This document shows, piece after piece, positions 37,346 through 49,189 of a stretch of 64,000 bases of DNA. The DNA lies in NCBI GenBank assembly GCA_029168955.1, contig JAPDOI010000708.1, forward strand, positions 124,001-188,000. The letters are read 5' to 3'. Made by a program: the position numbers and the translations under genes. Position 1 is the stretch's first letter; the number at the start of each line of letters is the position of its first letter. Source of the DNA: Aplectana chamaeleonis (lineage: Eukaryota > Nematoda > Chromadorea > Rhabditida > Cosmocercidae). Under the pieces are notes generated by a model that saw nothing but the letters and a program-made list of their open reading frames with translations, did no database searches and had not been told where the DNA came from.

Positions 37346-38277
37346 ATGATATAGCTTAAATCATAGACAGTTGATGTATAATTTGTTGATAAGCTACTTT
37401 CTTTTCTCATTTGATCTTCTTCTTCTTCTTTGCAGCCACAAAGAGGGGTTCTGTCATAGGTTCAGAAACTCGGCTACTGGCACTGGGTTCGTCCACAGAT
37501 CCATTGTCGTTAGTGAAGTCGGTCTCTTCGGGCAATTGAAGAGGTGCACAGTAGTATGTCCTTGACTACCGCAATCAGGACACTCGTCAGGTTTGCTGTT
37601 GTCAATCCTATGCAAACACGACATAAGCATTGGGGAGTGTCCACAGCGTAACAATGCAAGGGTGCACCTGGCACGCCTGCCAAGTTCCATCTCTGTCTCG
37701 CTGACCTTCGGAAGTGCGATTCCCAGGATGGAGTTTATGGCAACTCTGCTCAAGTGTTCCTTCACGAATCGGGTATGCTCCGCGCGCAAGAGACGGAGGC
37801 GTTCTTGTTGTGCTTCGGAACATCTCTGCACATCTACTTTCGACGGAGCATCAGCGAAAGGCTTTCTGATACATCTCTCTCTCTCACCGGGTTTAGTACT
37901 CTTCGCGATGGATGATTCGGCTGCTTCACGATGTTAATGTACATTTGTTGCGCCTGGAGTAGGCAGTGGTCTCTAACTGGCAATATGCGAGCTTCGGCGT
38001 GTAAGTGCTCTATTGGAGAGCTTTTAGAACAGCCAGTTGCAATTCGCAGAGCACAATTTTGGACGCGCTGCAGGTTGGACCAAGATACATTACCGTCTCG
38101 TCAAGCACTTTTCCTGTGCTCATCGTCATCCCCATCCCCCCCTCCACCCACCCCCACCAATCATTCCCTACGTCAGGCACTACTTCCTGCTCCTCCGCTC
38201 GTCAGGTCTCGTCTCACCTCTTCACTTCATTTTCATTTCGGTTCTACGCGGCATATTCTCCTGCTGATGTCGTCTCT

Positions 38278-39346
38278 TCTAACTGTCGTAACGAAATTCC
38301 GTGGAGAGAAAAGAGGCCTCGTGGATGTCAGTTCACCTTCTAGCGGACTCGATTTGCTCGCTGATGCTATTCAACAAATGGAGTTGGACGATTCTGTTCC
38401 CGCGTATATGAAGGTCATCGTGCAGTTCCTGTTGGACTCTAAGGAAAAGATGGATTGTGCAACAATGGAGAACGAAAAACAATTGGAGGAAATTCGTCAA
38501 TTAAGGTAAGATAATTTGAAATTACGTCTTTTATGTAACTCTCCTAATGCATCGTTCGATAGTAATCTCGTTCTTGATCGTTCTCCTGTTAACACTGATG
38601 TTGAGCATCATCCCCGTTCTGCGATTTCTGTTTGTACTCAAACAGAGGCATCTAATCAAGCCCAGGATCTGTCCGTTTGTGATCAAAAAGAAATGTCTCG
38701 ATCTATTGTGATAGCTGGAATTCCTGAACGTGTTCATCAGACTTCGTCAGTGTGTGTTGACTATGACTATGAGTGTATTAAACGCCTTTTTGATTTTTTG
38801 AACATTCCGTGTAAACCTATCAATGTATATCGCCTAGGTCGCCCTCTCTATTATAGGCCGCGTCTTTTGAAAGTGATACTGCCGTCATCCTACTTCAGGG
38901 ATTTGGCCATTAAATGCGCCCCAAAACTTAAGGGCTCGCCCTTTGGGGGCACATTTATTCGTCCCTCCCTACCTAAAAGTGAGAGGGACAGGCCTCGCCA
39001 CCCTGGAGTGGGTAAACGGCAGGATTCCTTTCTTCCTCATCGTACGTCTGTCAATAATGCAATTCATACTACCATCAAGCCGCCCACAATTCCAGCTAAT
39101 CATCATTCTTTTTCCAATACTGCTCTTGGTAATTATCCTCGTGTCTCACTTTCTATCGTTGATAATTGTAGTCCAGTTTCAAATCCTGCTCCCGATAATT
39201 GTAATCCTAATATTCCTCAACCTAGTCGTTTTAGTTTGGAAAACCTCCAACCAGTTGTTATTCCTAGTGATCAGTCACCATCTGTTGTCTCCGATATGTC
39301 TATTCATGTTGTGTCGGGGAATACTAGTCCATCTTTAAACGAGTAG
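38278..39346 (+). pseudogene. C5 ORF1 (RNA-binding protein of CR1-like element)
   Basis: It starts ATG at 38278 with an N-terminal segment predicted helical (LDSKEKMDCATMENEKQLEEIRQLR), then one in-frame TAA (38507-38509). It continues in the same frame with SIVIAGIPER, CIKRLFDFLNIP, VYRLGR, LKVILPSS and GTFIRPSLPKSERDR, which is the RRM-like core and basic tail seen in CR1-type ORF1 proteins. The last third is a Ser/Pro/Asn-rich disordered tail. ORF1 proteins coat element RNA and act as chaperones. The single stop makes it a near-intact pseudogene. Confidence 0.75.
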
Positions 39347-39414
39347 AAATTCCTCGGTCGCCTGATCAATATTCTAAAACTATTGATAAGCTTGAAACCG
39401 GCTCTCACTCTTGT

Positions 39415-42263
39415 TTGGATTTTGAACAAGTTAAGTCTGCGCGTTCACTGGGTACTGGCTCACCATGCATTTCGACTAATATTCGCTCCCTCCCCAAAAA
39501 TGTGGGGTTTCTTGTTTTTCTTATAAAACAGCATCAGTTCAGTGTCATTGCACTCACAGAGACGTGGCTTACGCACAACATAACTGACGCCTCTCTAGTG
39601 GGTGAGTGTTCTGCCATTTACGACCTGCTCAGATGTGATCGAAAACATAAAAAAGGTGGTGGTGTAGCATTCATGGTTAAAAAGGCTCTTTTTCCCAGGC
39701 TCATATTGACCAACTCGGTCCCTGATGGTTATGAAATCATTTGTATTGAAGTCAGCTCTGGCGAGATTGTTATTCGTTTGGTTTTGGTCTATAGGACTCC
39801 CTCGTGCACCTCTGCGGCCTTTGGTCTATTGATTGAAACATTGAGTGATCTTGTATCCTGCAACTATCCTTGCATTCTTACAGGCGATTTTAACCTTCCT
39901 AACGTTGATTGGGCCCAACCTAATGTGTCTAGTGCCATTGGAGCTAATCTTTTCGACCTAGTTGGGCTTTGTCGTGACTATAATTTTTCCCAACTGGTAA
40001 CTGCAGAAACCCATGGTAATAATATCCTGGATTTGCTCCTAACTAATAACGTCGATCTTGTGGACAATATTAGAGTATGTGATCCTGTAGGGACTAGTGA
40101 TCATGCTACAATTCATTTTGGTCTCAATTTTGCCACCCCTTTTAGTGATTTTAAAGTCCTCAGAAGAGACTTCAAAAATGCTAATTTTCCCGCAATCTTT
40201 GACTACTTGAATGGTGTTGATTGGTACTGGGCGTTTAACACTGCTGACTCGGTCAATGCTAAGTATGAAATGTTTATTTCTATTTTGCAGCACTGCATCC
40301 ATCTTTTTGTACCACTCATAGAAGTTTCGAACAGCACGGGCCATCTTCCGAACATTTGCAGCGCCTGGCGCATAAAAATCTCACGCATGGGATCAGGCCA
40401 GAATTACTAATACAGCAGACGATTGGGATGTTTATAGGGTTGTGTGTCATAGATTTGATAAGCAATTGAAAAAGTTTAACAGAAATATGGAAAAAGAGGA
40501 TCATTGAATCAGGTAAAGAATGCTTTTCATAGGCTTTTGAGTTCTAGATTGAGAGACAAACCGCGATTGGGACCTATTGAGTATGAGGGGTCCACAATAA
40601 CAGACGATAAGGAGAGGTCAGAAATCTTCGCATCTGTTTTTGAAAAGGCTTTTTGCGAGGACGACGGGCCTAGTGACCCTCTGACTTTAACCCAAGAATT
40701 CAGTGCAATGGATGATTCCGTCTGGTTTTATCCAGAGGATGTTCACAAGTTCCTTTCTAGCTGGCCTAATTCATTTTCCGATACACCAGACCATTTGCCT
40801 TTGAAATTCATTAAACATGTAGCCCACATCATAGTTGGACCGCTTACATACATTTTTAATCTTTCTTTCATGCGAGCAGAGGTTCCGGATAGATGGCGTG
40901 TCGCCTTTGTCACTCATATTCCGAAAAAAAAACGCCTCATACTAGCCCTGAAAACTTTAGGCCAGTATGTATCACCTCGCTCTTCGGTAGTTTGTTTGAG
41001 AAGATTCTTAAGGTGAGAATTTGTAAGCATTTGGAGGATCACTCGATAATTTCAGAATCTCAACATGGTTTCCAGAAGAAAAAGTCGACGGTGACAGCCA
41101 TGTTGCAATCACTTAATGAATGAACCTCACATGTGGATGAGGGAGAAGAGGTTGATGTTATTATCTATGTTGACTTTTCCAAGGCTTTCGACAGGGTCTC
41201 CCATTCCAAACTCATGTCCAAGCTCGCCCAAGTTGGTATTCATCCTAGAATAATAGCATGGATAAGAGCCTTTTTAAGTAATAGGTCCTTTGTTGTTCGA
41301 GTTAATTCAACTTTTTTCCGATCCTAAACCCATTTGCAGTGGCGTACCTCAGGGGGGAGTTCTATCCCCAATTCTATTTAATATATTTACTTATGAATTA
41401 CCACGACTAGTTACTTGTGGTCAGGTTAAATGCTCTGCTTTCGCTGATGATTTCAAAATTTTCTCTCCTATTCAGACAGTAAGTGACAGGGAATACTTGC
41501 AAATGGCGTTGTGTAAGATTGTAAATTGGTCTAGAGACTGGAGTATGTTGCTTTCAAGTGAAAAACTAAAGTTTTGCACATCGGAAGCAATAGTGCAGGT
41601 TCTGTTTATACCATTGGTGGTCAACAGCTCCAGGTTGTCGATGAAATAATGGATTTGGGTTTTCTGGTGCGTAGCGATCTCACTTTTGATGCTCACTGTG
41701 CTAAAGCCGTGTCTAGAGCGACTAAGGTTATGTATAGCATGTTCAGAGCTCTATCCAGTAACAGCGAAAAGGTGCTACTTAAGGCTTATAAAACCTATGT
41801 AAGACCTCACCTTGAGTATGGAACTGTGATCTCCAACCCTCACAAGGTTTCGACCACTGTTGCGCTGGAGAAACTTCAAAACAGCTTCACACGCAAGGTG
41901 ATGATGAGGGTCAACGGACTCAATTATAGTCAAATGCCCTGCAGCATTGATAGGAACAAGAAGCTACAGATAGACTCGCTGGCCTGCAGAAGGAAAAGAT
42001 TCGATATTCTGATGGTTTACAAGATCTTGTATGGCTATGTTGGACTCAAGGCAAATGAATTCCTTCAACTAAGGGCATCTACCACAAGAGGTAGCAGTTT
42101 CAAGCTCGTTCGTAACAGAGCCAAGAAAAGTCTGAGGCACCATTTCTTTGTTAATAGAGCCGGGAGCGAGTTTGAAAAGCTACTCAAAAGGTGCAGTCTC
42201 CCTACGACCCTACCTGCGTTTAAACGTCTCTTGGATCAGTACTTGATGACTGTGGATGTCTGA
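39415..42263 (+). pseudogene. C5 ORF2 (endonuclease-reverse transcriptase)
   Basis: Endonuclease: STNIRSLPKNV, ALTETWL, GGGVAFMV, LTGDFNLPNVDW and TSDHATIHF are intact to 40410. RT follows in pieces with frame changes near 40410-40504, 40950, 41124, 41325 and 41570: PDHLPLKFIK, NFRPVCITSLFGSLFEKIL, SQHGFQKKKSTVTAM, YVDFSKAFDRVSHSK, GVPQGGVLSPILFNIFTY, SAFADDFKIFS. Thumb: YKTYVRPHLEYGTVISNP; end: LLDQYLMTVDV. All catalytic motifs are visible, but at least five frameshifts or stops kill it. Confidence 0.85.
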
Positions 42264-44395
42264 GCCGGTTTCTGGCCTTTTATTACTATTGTATAGGTTT
42301 TACGTTCTATTTATTCATTATTTGCTGCATTTGTTCTGTGTAAATTAACTAAGCAGGCTAGACCTGTAATAAACATACATACAAGATGAGTCCGACACGA
42401 TGTGCTGCCAGACTGGCGCAGCATACTCCAAGGCGGGTTGCACAATAGCCTTATACGTGGTCAGGATCGCTTCTTTAATGCATCCCCAGGACGTTCCACC
42501 GAGAGCACGCAGGACGTTGAGTCTTGTTTTCACTGTGGCTTGCTTCTGCTCAGTGTTCTTATGAAACTTCAACGAAGGATCCAACACGAGTCTAAGCAGC
42601 TTGGGGAATCGGGTGGCCTGCAATTGAGTTTCGTCCCATTTCACCATAGGATGGGCACTGTGCTCTGCATTATCAGTGGAAAAGACGGTGACGGATGATT
42701 TGGAGGCAGATACTGTGAGCATTTTGCGATCGAAGAAACATTTCAACTCGATCAAGTAGTCATTGATCTTAATGGCGGCTACCTTAATGTCACGACCTCG
42801 GCACAGAATTGTAATATCATCCGCATATGCAACGACCTTGATGTCCTAAGGAGGAACGGGCATATCTTCTAGATATAAACTGAAAAGTGCAGGCGATAAA
42901 AATCCTCCTTGAGAGACACCAGCGGCGATGGGGATGCTATTGGAAACATGTCCCCGGAATAGCACATTGGCCCGACGTCCTTTAGTGAAGGCAGTTATCC
43001 ACCGCTTCTGCCACCTTGATGGTGGACTTCAACAGACTCTCTGATAGTAGGCCTAGATTGACAGTGTCAAATGCCTTTGTTAAGTCGAGGGCCACACCAA
43101 CAGTACGTTGGGGTTTGATGGCATTGAAACCGTCCAGAACATAGCTCACAATCTCCAACAAGGCCGTAGTGGTGTAATGTAATTTACGGAAACCATGTTG
43201 GTGCTGCTGTTCGCTGTTATGCTCGGCAAGCTCCTCCACGACCAGTTTTTCGGCAATTTTAGCGATGGGTGAGAGCAGACTGATCGGCCGGTACCCTCTA
43301 GCAACGGGATGGTGACTTTCCCGGCTTCGGCAGTGGAATAACACGAGCCACTTTCCAATTTTGGGGTGAAGTACATGTACGAAACGATGTATTTATGACG
43401 TCAGCAATAAAGGGCAGTAGTTCACTGGGCAGTCTCTTCAGGACTGCAGGGCTCAAACCGTCTGGCCGTAATGCCTTCGAGTTGCTCATCTCCTTTATTA
43501 CCTTCTCGACCTGTGCAGGCGTGACTGCATCATCTACATCCATGAGAGGCAATTTACAGAGTTCCCGTACAGTTATTCTATTCTGCTTCTCTCTGTTGGT
43601 TCTAGTGATGAAGAAATGCTTCCCAAGAGCATTTGCGGCCTCCTTCCCTGATTTGAAGACTCCACCTTCAAATTCAATCGTGGAATTGTTGGCGTAGGTG
43701 AACTTTCCGGAGATCGTTTTCAAGGCCTTCCACGTTGCTGCTGCATCATTTCTGAAGTTCATCTTCTCAGTGAACTTTTCCCAAGTTTCCTTCTTGTGCC
43801 TGTCAAGGTCCTTCCTGATCTCATCATCCAGCGCAGCGACCTCTGGGTCAAGATGATCTGCGGCTCTCTTTGCGTCCCTTGTCCTTATCTTCTGCAATGT
43901 TTCCCTGGTGACATTGGGAAAGAATGTCTTTACGCGGCCTTCAGGGATGGCAGCTTTCATAGCCTTCAAGATGGCATCAGATAGGTGGCGTTCTTCTGGT
44001 GTACATCGCCATTCCATGGATAATCAGCCGCTTGGCGGAGCGCAACCTCCCTGAACAGGCTCCAGTCTGCACGGCCTAAATTAAGATAAGAACGGTGACG
44101 AACACCTGTATAGGGAGCAAGAGTGTTAGAGAGATCAATATCGACAAAGACAGGGATGTGATCGCTGGAAAGAGTTGTGGATGTCGACCAAGAGCAAGCA
44201 TTAGAGAGATTGGAAGAGACGAGGGAGATGTCTGGGCTAGATGATCGGCCGTTGGCAGGGTGACGAGTGGGCTGGCCATCGTTTAAGATAACCAGATCGC
44301 ACTCCTCCGCCCATTCTTCGACGTCACTTCCTCTAGCATAAGAATCAAGCGACGAGCAGAACGTGTGCGCATTGAAGTCACCCGCAAAGACGATT

Positions 44396-44685
44396 TTGTT
44401 TTTGTATTTGTTTATTACAGGTCATGCCTGCATAATTAAGTTACATAGGAAAACAAATGAAAAGCACCGAATATTAAAAAAAAACAGGAAACGGATACAG
44501 TAGCAATCTGATTTGAAACAGGCTCAATCATCCTCAGTCATCAAGTACTGATCCAAGATACGTTTGAACGCGGAAAGAGTTGTAGGGAGGTTGCCCCTTT
44601 TGAGTAACTTTTCAAACTCACTTCCTGCTCTATTAACAAAGAAGTGGTGCCTCAAACTTTTCCTGGCTCTGTTGCGGACAAGTTT
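44396..44685 (-). mobile_element. C7: 290-bp CR1-like 3' fragment nested in A2
   Basis: GACGATT is duplicated at 44389-44395 and 44686-44692. The minus strand encodes the last codons of ORF2 (LVRNRARKSLRHHFFVNRAG, LLKRGNLPTTLSAFKRIL) and ends GTAATAAACAAATACAAAAAC. It matches the C5 3' end closely, so it is from the same subfamily. Confidence 0.88.
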
Positions 44686-45832
44686 GACGATTGAGGGAGA
44701 TAGAGAGCAGTCATACAGCTGCTTGAGAAGGGAGATAGGATTGTATGTTGAGGGACAAGAGGTAGAAGGAGGGATGTATATAGTAAAAAGAGAAAGTGGT
44801 GTTTTAAGAGCTAGATGGATGGGGATGTACTCGAGAATGCCATCCACTGGAGTGTTTGGAATAATGTGAGAGGGAAGAGAGGACAGAACAAAAGTAGAGA
44901 CTCCGCCTCCTTGAGATAACCTAGGATTATGATATGCAGTATATCTCGGGATGTTTGGATGTCGAGAGGTAGCAGAGGGAGTTTGGTTTCCTGGACCATG
45001 ATAACATCCGGGTGATGAGTACGGGCAAAGAGAGATAATTCAGAAAGCTTGGTCCGAAGGCCGTTAAGATTGATGTGTACAATAGATAGGGGGCGGTTGG
45101 TAGATGAGGAATTTGAGTTACTGGAGGCGGAGCACACAATACAACGAAAGGAAGAATCGTGGTGCCTCACAGAACTGAGACCCGAACAGGAGAAGTGCAC
45201 CCACCTTTGGCATCCAAAACATTGGACGCTGGTTCCATACCAATTGACATCTCTGTCGCATGTGGCACATGGGTACTTCTTCTTCTTCGCGGGTCCTGGA
45301 TTCCTTTCGACGCCGGCCATTTGTAGAAGAATCCTCAGGAGAGCTGCAGCCAGCCAGCACCTCTCCCATGACAAAAACCCTCTCCGCGGAGGGATTGACG
45401 TCGGTTTGCACGGAGGTGATCTTCTTTCCTCCACACTGCCACGGCACGAACGTACGACATCTCGGCAGCTGCCAGATGTCGTATTTGATGCCAGATGGCT
45501 GTCGGCAGGCCAGCCTCTTTGACGAAATTCGAGGCATTCGATCTCCCATATTCCTACAATAATGCGTTGGTGGCCCAATAAACTCCACCTACGTTCTCAG
45601 GCGCGCCCAGCCAATGATTCAACCCTAAAACATGATGGGTGGTTTTCAGCGCGTACGATGCCTCTAACTCTAACTAACGACTCATGCGTACGTTATAGTG
45701 CTGCCGCCTAGCGGCGCGAAAAGCGCTCCGCTCAGGAAGATGTTCAAAATGTAAAGCTCCTTCCGCGCATAACGCGCTAGCGTGAGTACTATAAATATGC
45801 TAAATTGTTGTGCCTATTTGTAGATTTCTTAC

Positions 45833-45912
45833 CTCGTCAACAGAGGAAAAGGCTCCGAGAAGCCACTTCAATATCACAAGCACAAATAGAGCGTTTTTCG
45901 AAAGATGTCGTT
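45833..45912 (-). CDS. Candidate host exon, product unknown
   Basis: 80 bases lie between a good acceptor (ATACCTCTTTCAG) and a strong donor (GTAAGAAATC). In the phase starting after two bases it reads RHLSKNALFVLVILKWLLG and AFSSVDE without stops, ending in phase 0. I cannot place it in a family, and no neighbouring exon was found. The only support is its splice signals and open frame. Confidence 0.3.
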
Positions 45913-46433
45913 CTGAAAGAGGTATACCAAGACTGAAGTAGCGGGGATGCTAGTCGAGTAAAGCGGAAAAATGTACTACAGTTCGCGTCCGGCGTTGGCA
46001 TCCATGGAGGAACGTCCATTGGGCCCCGTCAGAGATGGTCGATCGACTGAGTCCCACCCGGTCGATACGCAATGAAATAGTGACAGATGGGTGCAGAAAA
46101 TCCGCCCAATGAGACCGTCTGCTAGAGCCCGCAATCCACCCTTATATGCTGGTTTGACGTGCTCACACGGGCAGGGCCCATGCAACCGAGGTCGGTTTTT
46201 TCGCCCCGGTCGCAGTCGGTTTCTCGATCAAGCCTGACGGGGATCTTAAACATTCTGACGCCGATGCGGTCCAGCATCAAAGCCGCTGCGACGATATTGA
46301 CTAAACATTTTTGTCCCCGTTGTCAATTGCCCGGTCCTAACTGCAACTCCGCACGCTCACACGGCCTCGCTGTTTCTGCGACCGCTCTCAATGAGGGAGC
46401 GCAGCTCCCGGCAAATCTGGCGCTCAAGCAGAT

Positions 46434-46671
46434 ATAGCCAATCTTCGAAAAAGTAAGCCGGGTGGGCGCCCGCATCGCGCGATTAAAGCAGATCAAGTGA
46501 ATTCTTAGTCTCGCCTACGACTTTTTAGCTTTCCTTTTCATATTTCATAACCGTTTGGACTGTATACTGGCAGAAGAATTCAGGAAAATGAAAAAAGGGA
46601 CAAAGAAAACTCACTTACGATCCGCTTCGACCGCGCCGCCCGGCTTACTTTTTCCAAGATAGGCTTTACAT
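46434..46671. mobile_element. MITE, 238 bp
   Basis: The ends are inverted: AGCCAATCTTCGAAAAAGTAAGCCGGGTGG on the left and CCGCCCGGCTTACTTTTTCC with AAGATAGGCT on the right, about 30 bases with few mismatches. TA-rich flanks (GATATAG, TTTACATAT) fit a TA duplication. It is non-coding. Confidence 0.72.
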
Positions 46672-47067
46672 ATTGATGGGATGCCGAGAGGTATTGTGAA
46701 ATGACTGTATATATTCTGCCTATACAAGAGCTCACGGTGCCACGCCCATAGAATTGGGGCCATGCGAAGTCGACTAGCCCTACTTCACCGGCGGGAAGCG
46801 GACAGTATTTATGGGAGCTCCGCGAGTTAATGCGTTTGCCTCACAGCGCGTTGCGTTCGCGACGACAAGGGGGTTGCGTTTGCCGACAGTACCAGCGGCG
46901 GCCCCTGCCAAACCTGGCTAGAAATTCCGACGCGACCGTAAAACGCTGACTTTAAAAACTCTACCAACTTATTAAAATTATATTCGTTTTCAATGGTTTT
47001 TCAACCACTCTCTTGTTACAGGAGCAATTTCTTTCCCTTCACGTGGGTTAAGATAAACTTATGCAAC

Positions 47068-47411
47068 TTTCATAGTCCTCCCAATAAGCGCGTGACGCGC
47101 GGTGGACTATGGAAGTTCTCACCGCGCGTGCCGCCCAACCAGCACCGCCCAAACCGCCTTGGCGGATTCACCATTTCAATCAATACTCGCTTCTCAGTTT
47201 AAGTCCACTCCGACATTAAAAATTCTGGGACTACCCTACCGTACACACAAGCCAGGAAATTTTGTGTATGTAGCATTTTCAGCCCAACTTCAACCCGCAC
47301 CGCCCTGGTGGTACCGCCGGAGATTTCATAGTTGTGGTGTGAAGTTTGATAGTCCACCGCTCATCCCGCGGGTCACGTGCGTGCCGCGCTTGCGGCGAGG
47401 ACTATGAAAGA
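47068..47411. mobile_element. Nested-palindrome MITE, 344 bp
   Basis: Outer ends: CTTTCATAGTCCTCCCAATA and its inverse CGGCGAGGACTATGAAAG. Inner inverted pair: GCGGTGGACTATGGAAGTTC near 47098 and GAAGTTTGATAGTCCACCGC near 47342. GC-rich GCGCGTGACGCGCGG sequences sit by the ends. No coding capacity is seen. Confidence 0.7.
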
Positions 47412-47589
47412 TGCCAGAGGTAATAAACAAGCTACGCCTTCACACACTTTTTCCTGTGATGGTGCACTACAGAACAAAGCGTGCGCAGAAAAAGAGAACA
47501 AGTTACGCTGAAATGCGCACCCGAGAATTTTAGAATAAGATATAAAACGACAACACAGCTCTCATTAACAATTCAAGTTTTAGGTTTGA

Positions 47590-48487
47590 AATTTTTATTT
47601 GCACTCAAATACATTGGAACTGTTACTGGAAGTAAACAATATTCCGATATACAACATTAGACAGATATATACCCTATAAAACAGCAACTGCTCCACAATA
47701 ACTTAAACGGTCGAATATTATTAATCTTTGAGGGAAAGCTTATACATCGAAGAAAAGGCGAGAATGCAGTTGCGCTCCTCACAATATTCCATTTCACAAA
47801 AGTAAAAACCATTCGGTGAATGCGCAGTGAAGTCTGACATAAAATTTCATTTCTGTGACAAGAAATGTACATAAACTGAATGAAACCCACAGCACAGGAA
47901 AAACGATGAGATAAAAAACGGAGTTCGTGAAGAAGAACATCGAATAAAACTCCACAAGAATGTTTCAAGTTGACTAACTACTGAAAAAAAAAACCTATTA
48001 CACGGTTAAAAAAACTCGTTCCAAACAGGAGAAATAGATAAAACTATGAAGGTTATCAACTGCAACCAACAGGAATATTAACCTTGGGAAAAACTGAAAG
48101 AGAATTGTAGCGCGAAATCCGCTATTCAAGTCCTGAACAAGTGATAATCACTAAAACAATGCAATGACCTTAATGAGCAATCACTGCAAACCGGACCTGC
48201 CGGCTCCATTCCGCTGTAAAATCCTCTATGAGAAACACACATACTGAGGGCCTGTAGAAAGAGTGTAAATAAGGACAAACAAAAAAACAACAGGAAAACT
48301 ATTTCCCTTGAGATACATATAAAATAACCTGACTTGCCAAAACAACTTACAGAACGAAGGACAAACGAGAGAGAAATGGAGTGAAACCACTCGATAAAAT
48401 GCATTAGGGTCGATAAACTTCAAAATTTGAGTCATATGATGAGGAGGGCGATCCATTCGTTTTAAGCGGAGGCGGCAACACTGAAGT
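47590..48487 (-). other. Candidate 3' end of a minus-strand host gene
   Basis: A strong acceptor (CCCTTTCTTTTCAG, ending 48488) opens a segment 48487-48404 reading SVLPPPLKTNGSPSSSYDS and NFEVYRP before TAA. About 800 AT-rich bases follow, down to an AATAAA-like signal on the minus strand near 47600 (GCAAATAAAAA), consistent with a long 3' UTR. The upstream exons are not identified: B2 lies just upstream and would be in an intron. The product is unknown. Confidence 0.35.
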
Positions 48488-49189
48488 CTGAAAAGAAAGG
48501 GTTTTAGAGAGTTGCTTTTCAGAAATGCACAAACATCCCCAGAAATATTTCTGAACGTGATGAGAAGGTGAATCCCAGGCAATCTGAAAATCTTTCCAAA
48601 ATAATTCCGAACCAGGCTCCTCAAAGCAGAAGAGTGTATTTTTAGTGTTCGGCTTCTTTTGGCTAAAAAAACCATAACTTAAAGAATTTGTCCAGCATTT
48701 GCTGTTCTGCACGATGCGAAGTTGATCTGTGATTCATCAAAAAATGACGCCCGTAACAGCATTGCACTCATGAAATTTCGACTATTGTTGAATAGGCACG
48801 GGTCTGATTCTAATAATTGTTCGAATACTTCTCAAGTAATTCGGATGTTCCCTACAAACACGTCGTCGTCGTAGAAAATCACCTCAAGTGAAATTCAAGA
48901 GCAGCCCCTTACGCAGAAATCTTACGATAAATTGTGGTGCGCGCGAAGCCGTGTGCAAAATTGTGGTGCACCAAATTTGGTTTTGAATCGGCCCCGCGCG
49001 CAACCCCTTTTTCGAAATCTCAGTTCAGAGTGAACATAGAAATTAGAGCTAAATTGCATTGAAAAGAGCGCAAAAAGTTGCTTGCACCACCCTACAATGG
49101 TTTGAAATGGTTTACTGGTTTTCGAGTAAAAAGTGAAAGACCGCGCGTTTTTGTTGCTAATCTCCTTTTCTTTTTTCAGACGGCGTACA

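Larger units (their letters stand above)
38087..42381 (+). mobile_element. C5: full-length CR1-like retrotransposon inside A2
   Basis: CAAGAT duplications (38081-38086 and 42382-42387) bracket 4.3 kb with a C-rich 5' UTR, ORF1, ORF2 and a 3' end CTGTAATAAACATACATA. The A2 reading frame is continuous across the site (compare A1 at 19100-19120). It is the most complete member of the C group here and defines what the fragments C1-C4, C6 and C7 lack. Confidence 0.9.
37416..45482 (-). mobile_element. A2: full-length A-family retrotransposon carrying two nested insertions
   Basis: Minus-strand segments 45482-44686, 44392-42382 and 38086-37416 together give: GVERNPGP motif; C4HC3 finger C-x2-C-x12-C-x2-C-x4-H-x2-C-x14-C-x2-C; endonuclease (HINLNGLRTKL, VQETKL); RT (HQHGFRKLHYTTTALLE, VALDLTKAFDTVN, then PQG- and YADD-region coding with stops at 42847-42910); thumb; knuckle CPDCGSQGHTTVHLFNCP; tail (AAGAAGAAGAAG at 37416). 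C5 (38087-42381) and C7 (44396-44685) interrupt it. A frameshift at about 45000 and others mean the ORF is dead, but divergence from A1 is low. Confidence 0.9.
37346..45672. mobile_element. Second TTAA-type MITE, split by retrotransposon A2
   Basis: The left piece 37346-37415 (TGATGTATAATTTGTTGATAAGC) matches 22480-22535 inside the other copy. The right piece 45483-45672 (GATGGCTGTCGGCAGGCCAG, ATTCGAGGCATTCGATCTC, GCGCGTACGATGCC) matches 22540-22705. The duplication ATTTGAT (37409-37415 and 45483-45489) brackets A2. Confidence 0.75.

Noticed and set aside
46159..46437. tRNA or other small RNA gene in the GC-rich stretch
   Set aside because: No B-box-like GTTCRANNC with a matching acceptor stem was found here or elsewhere in the window.
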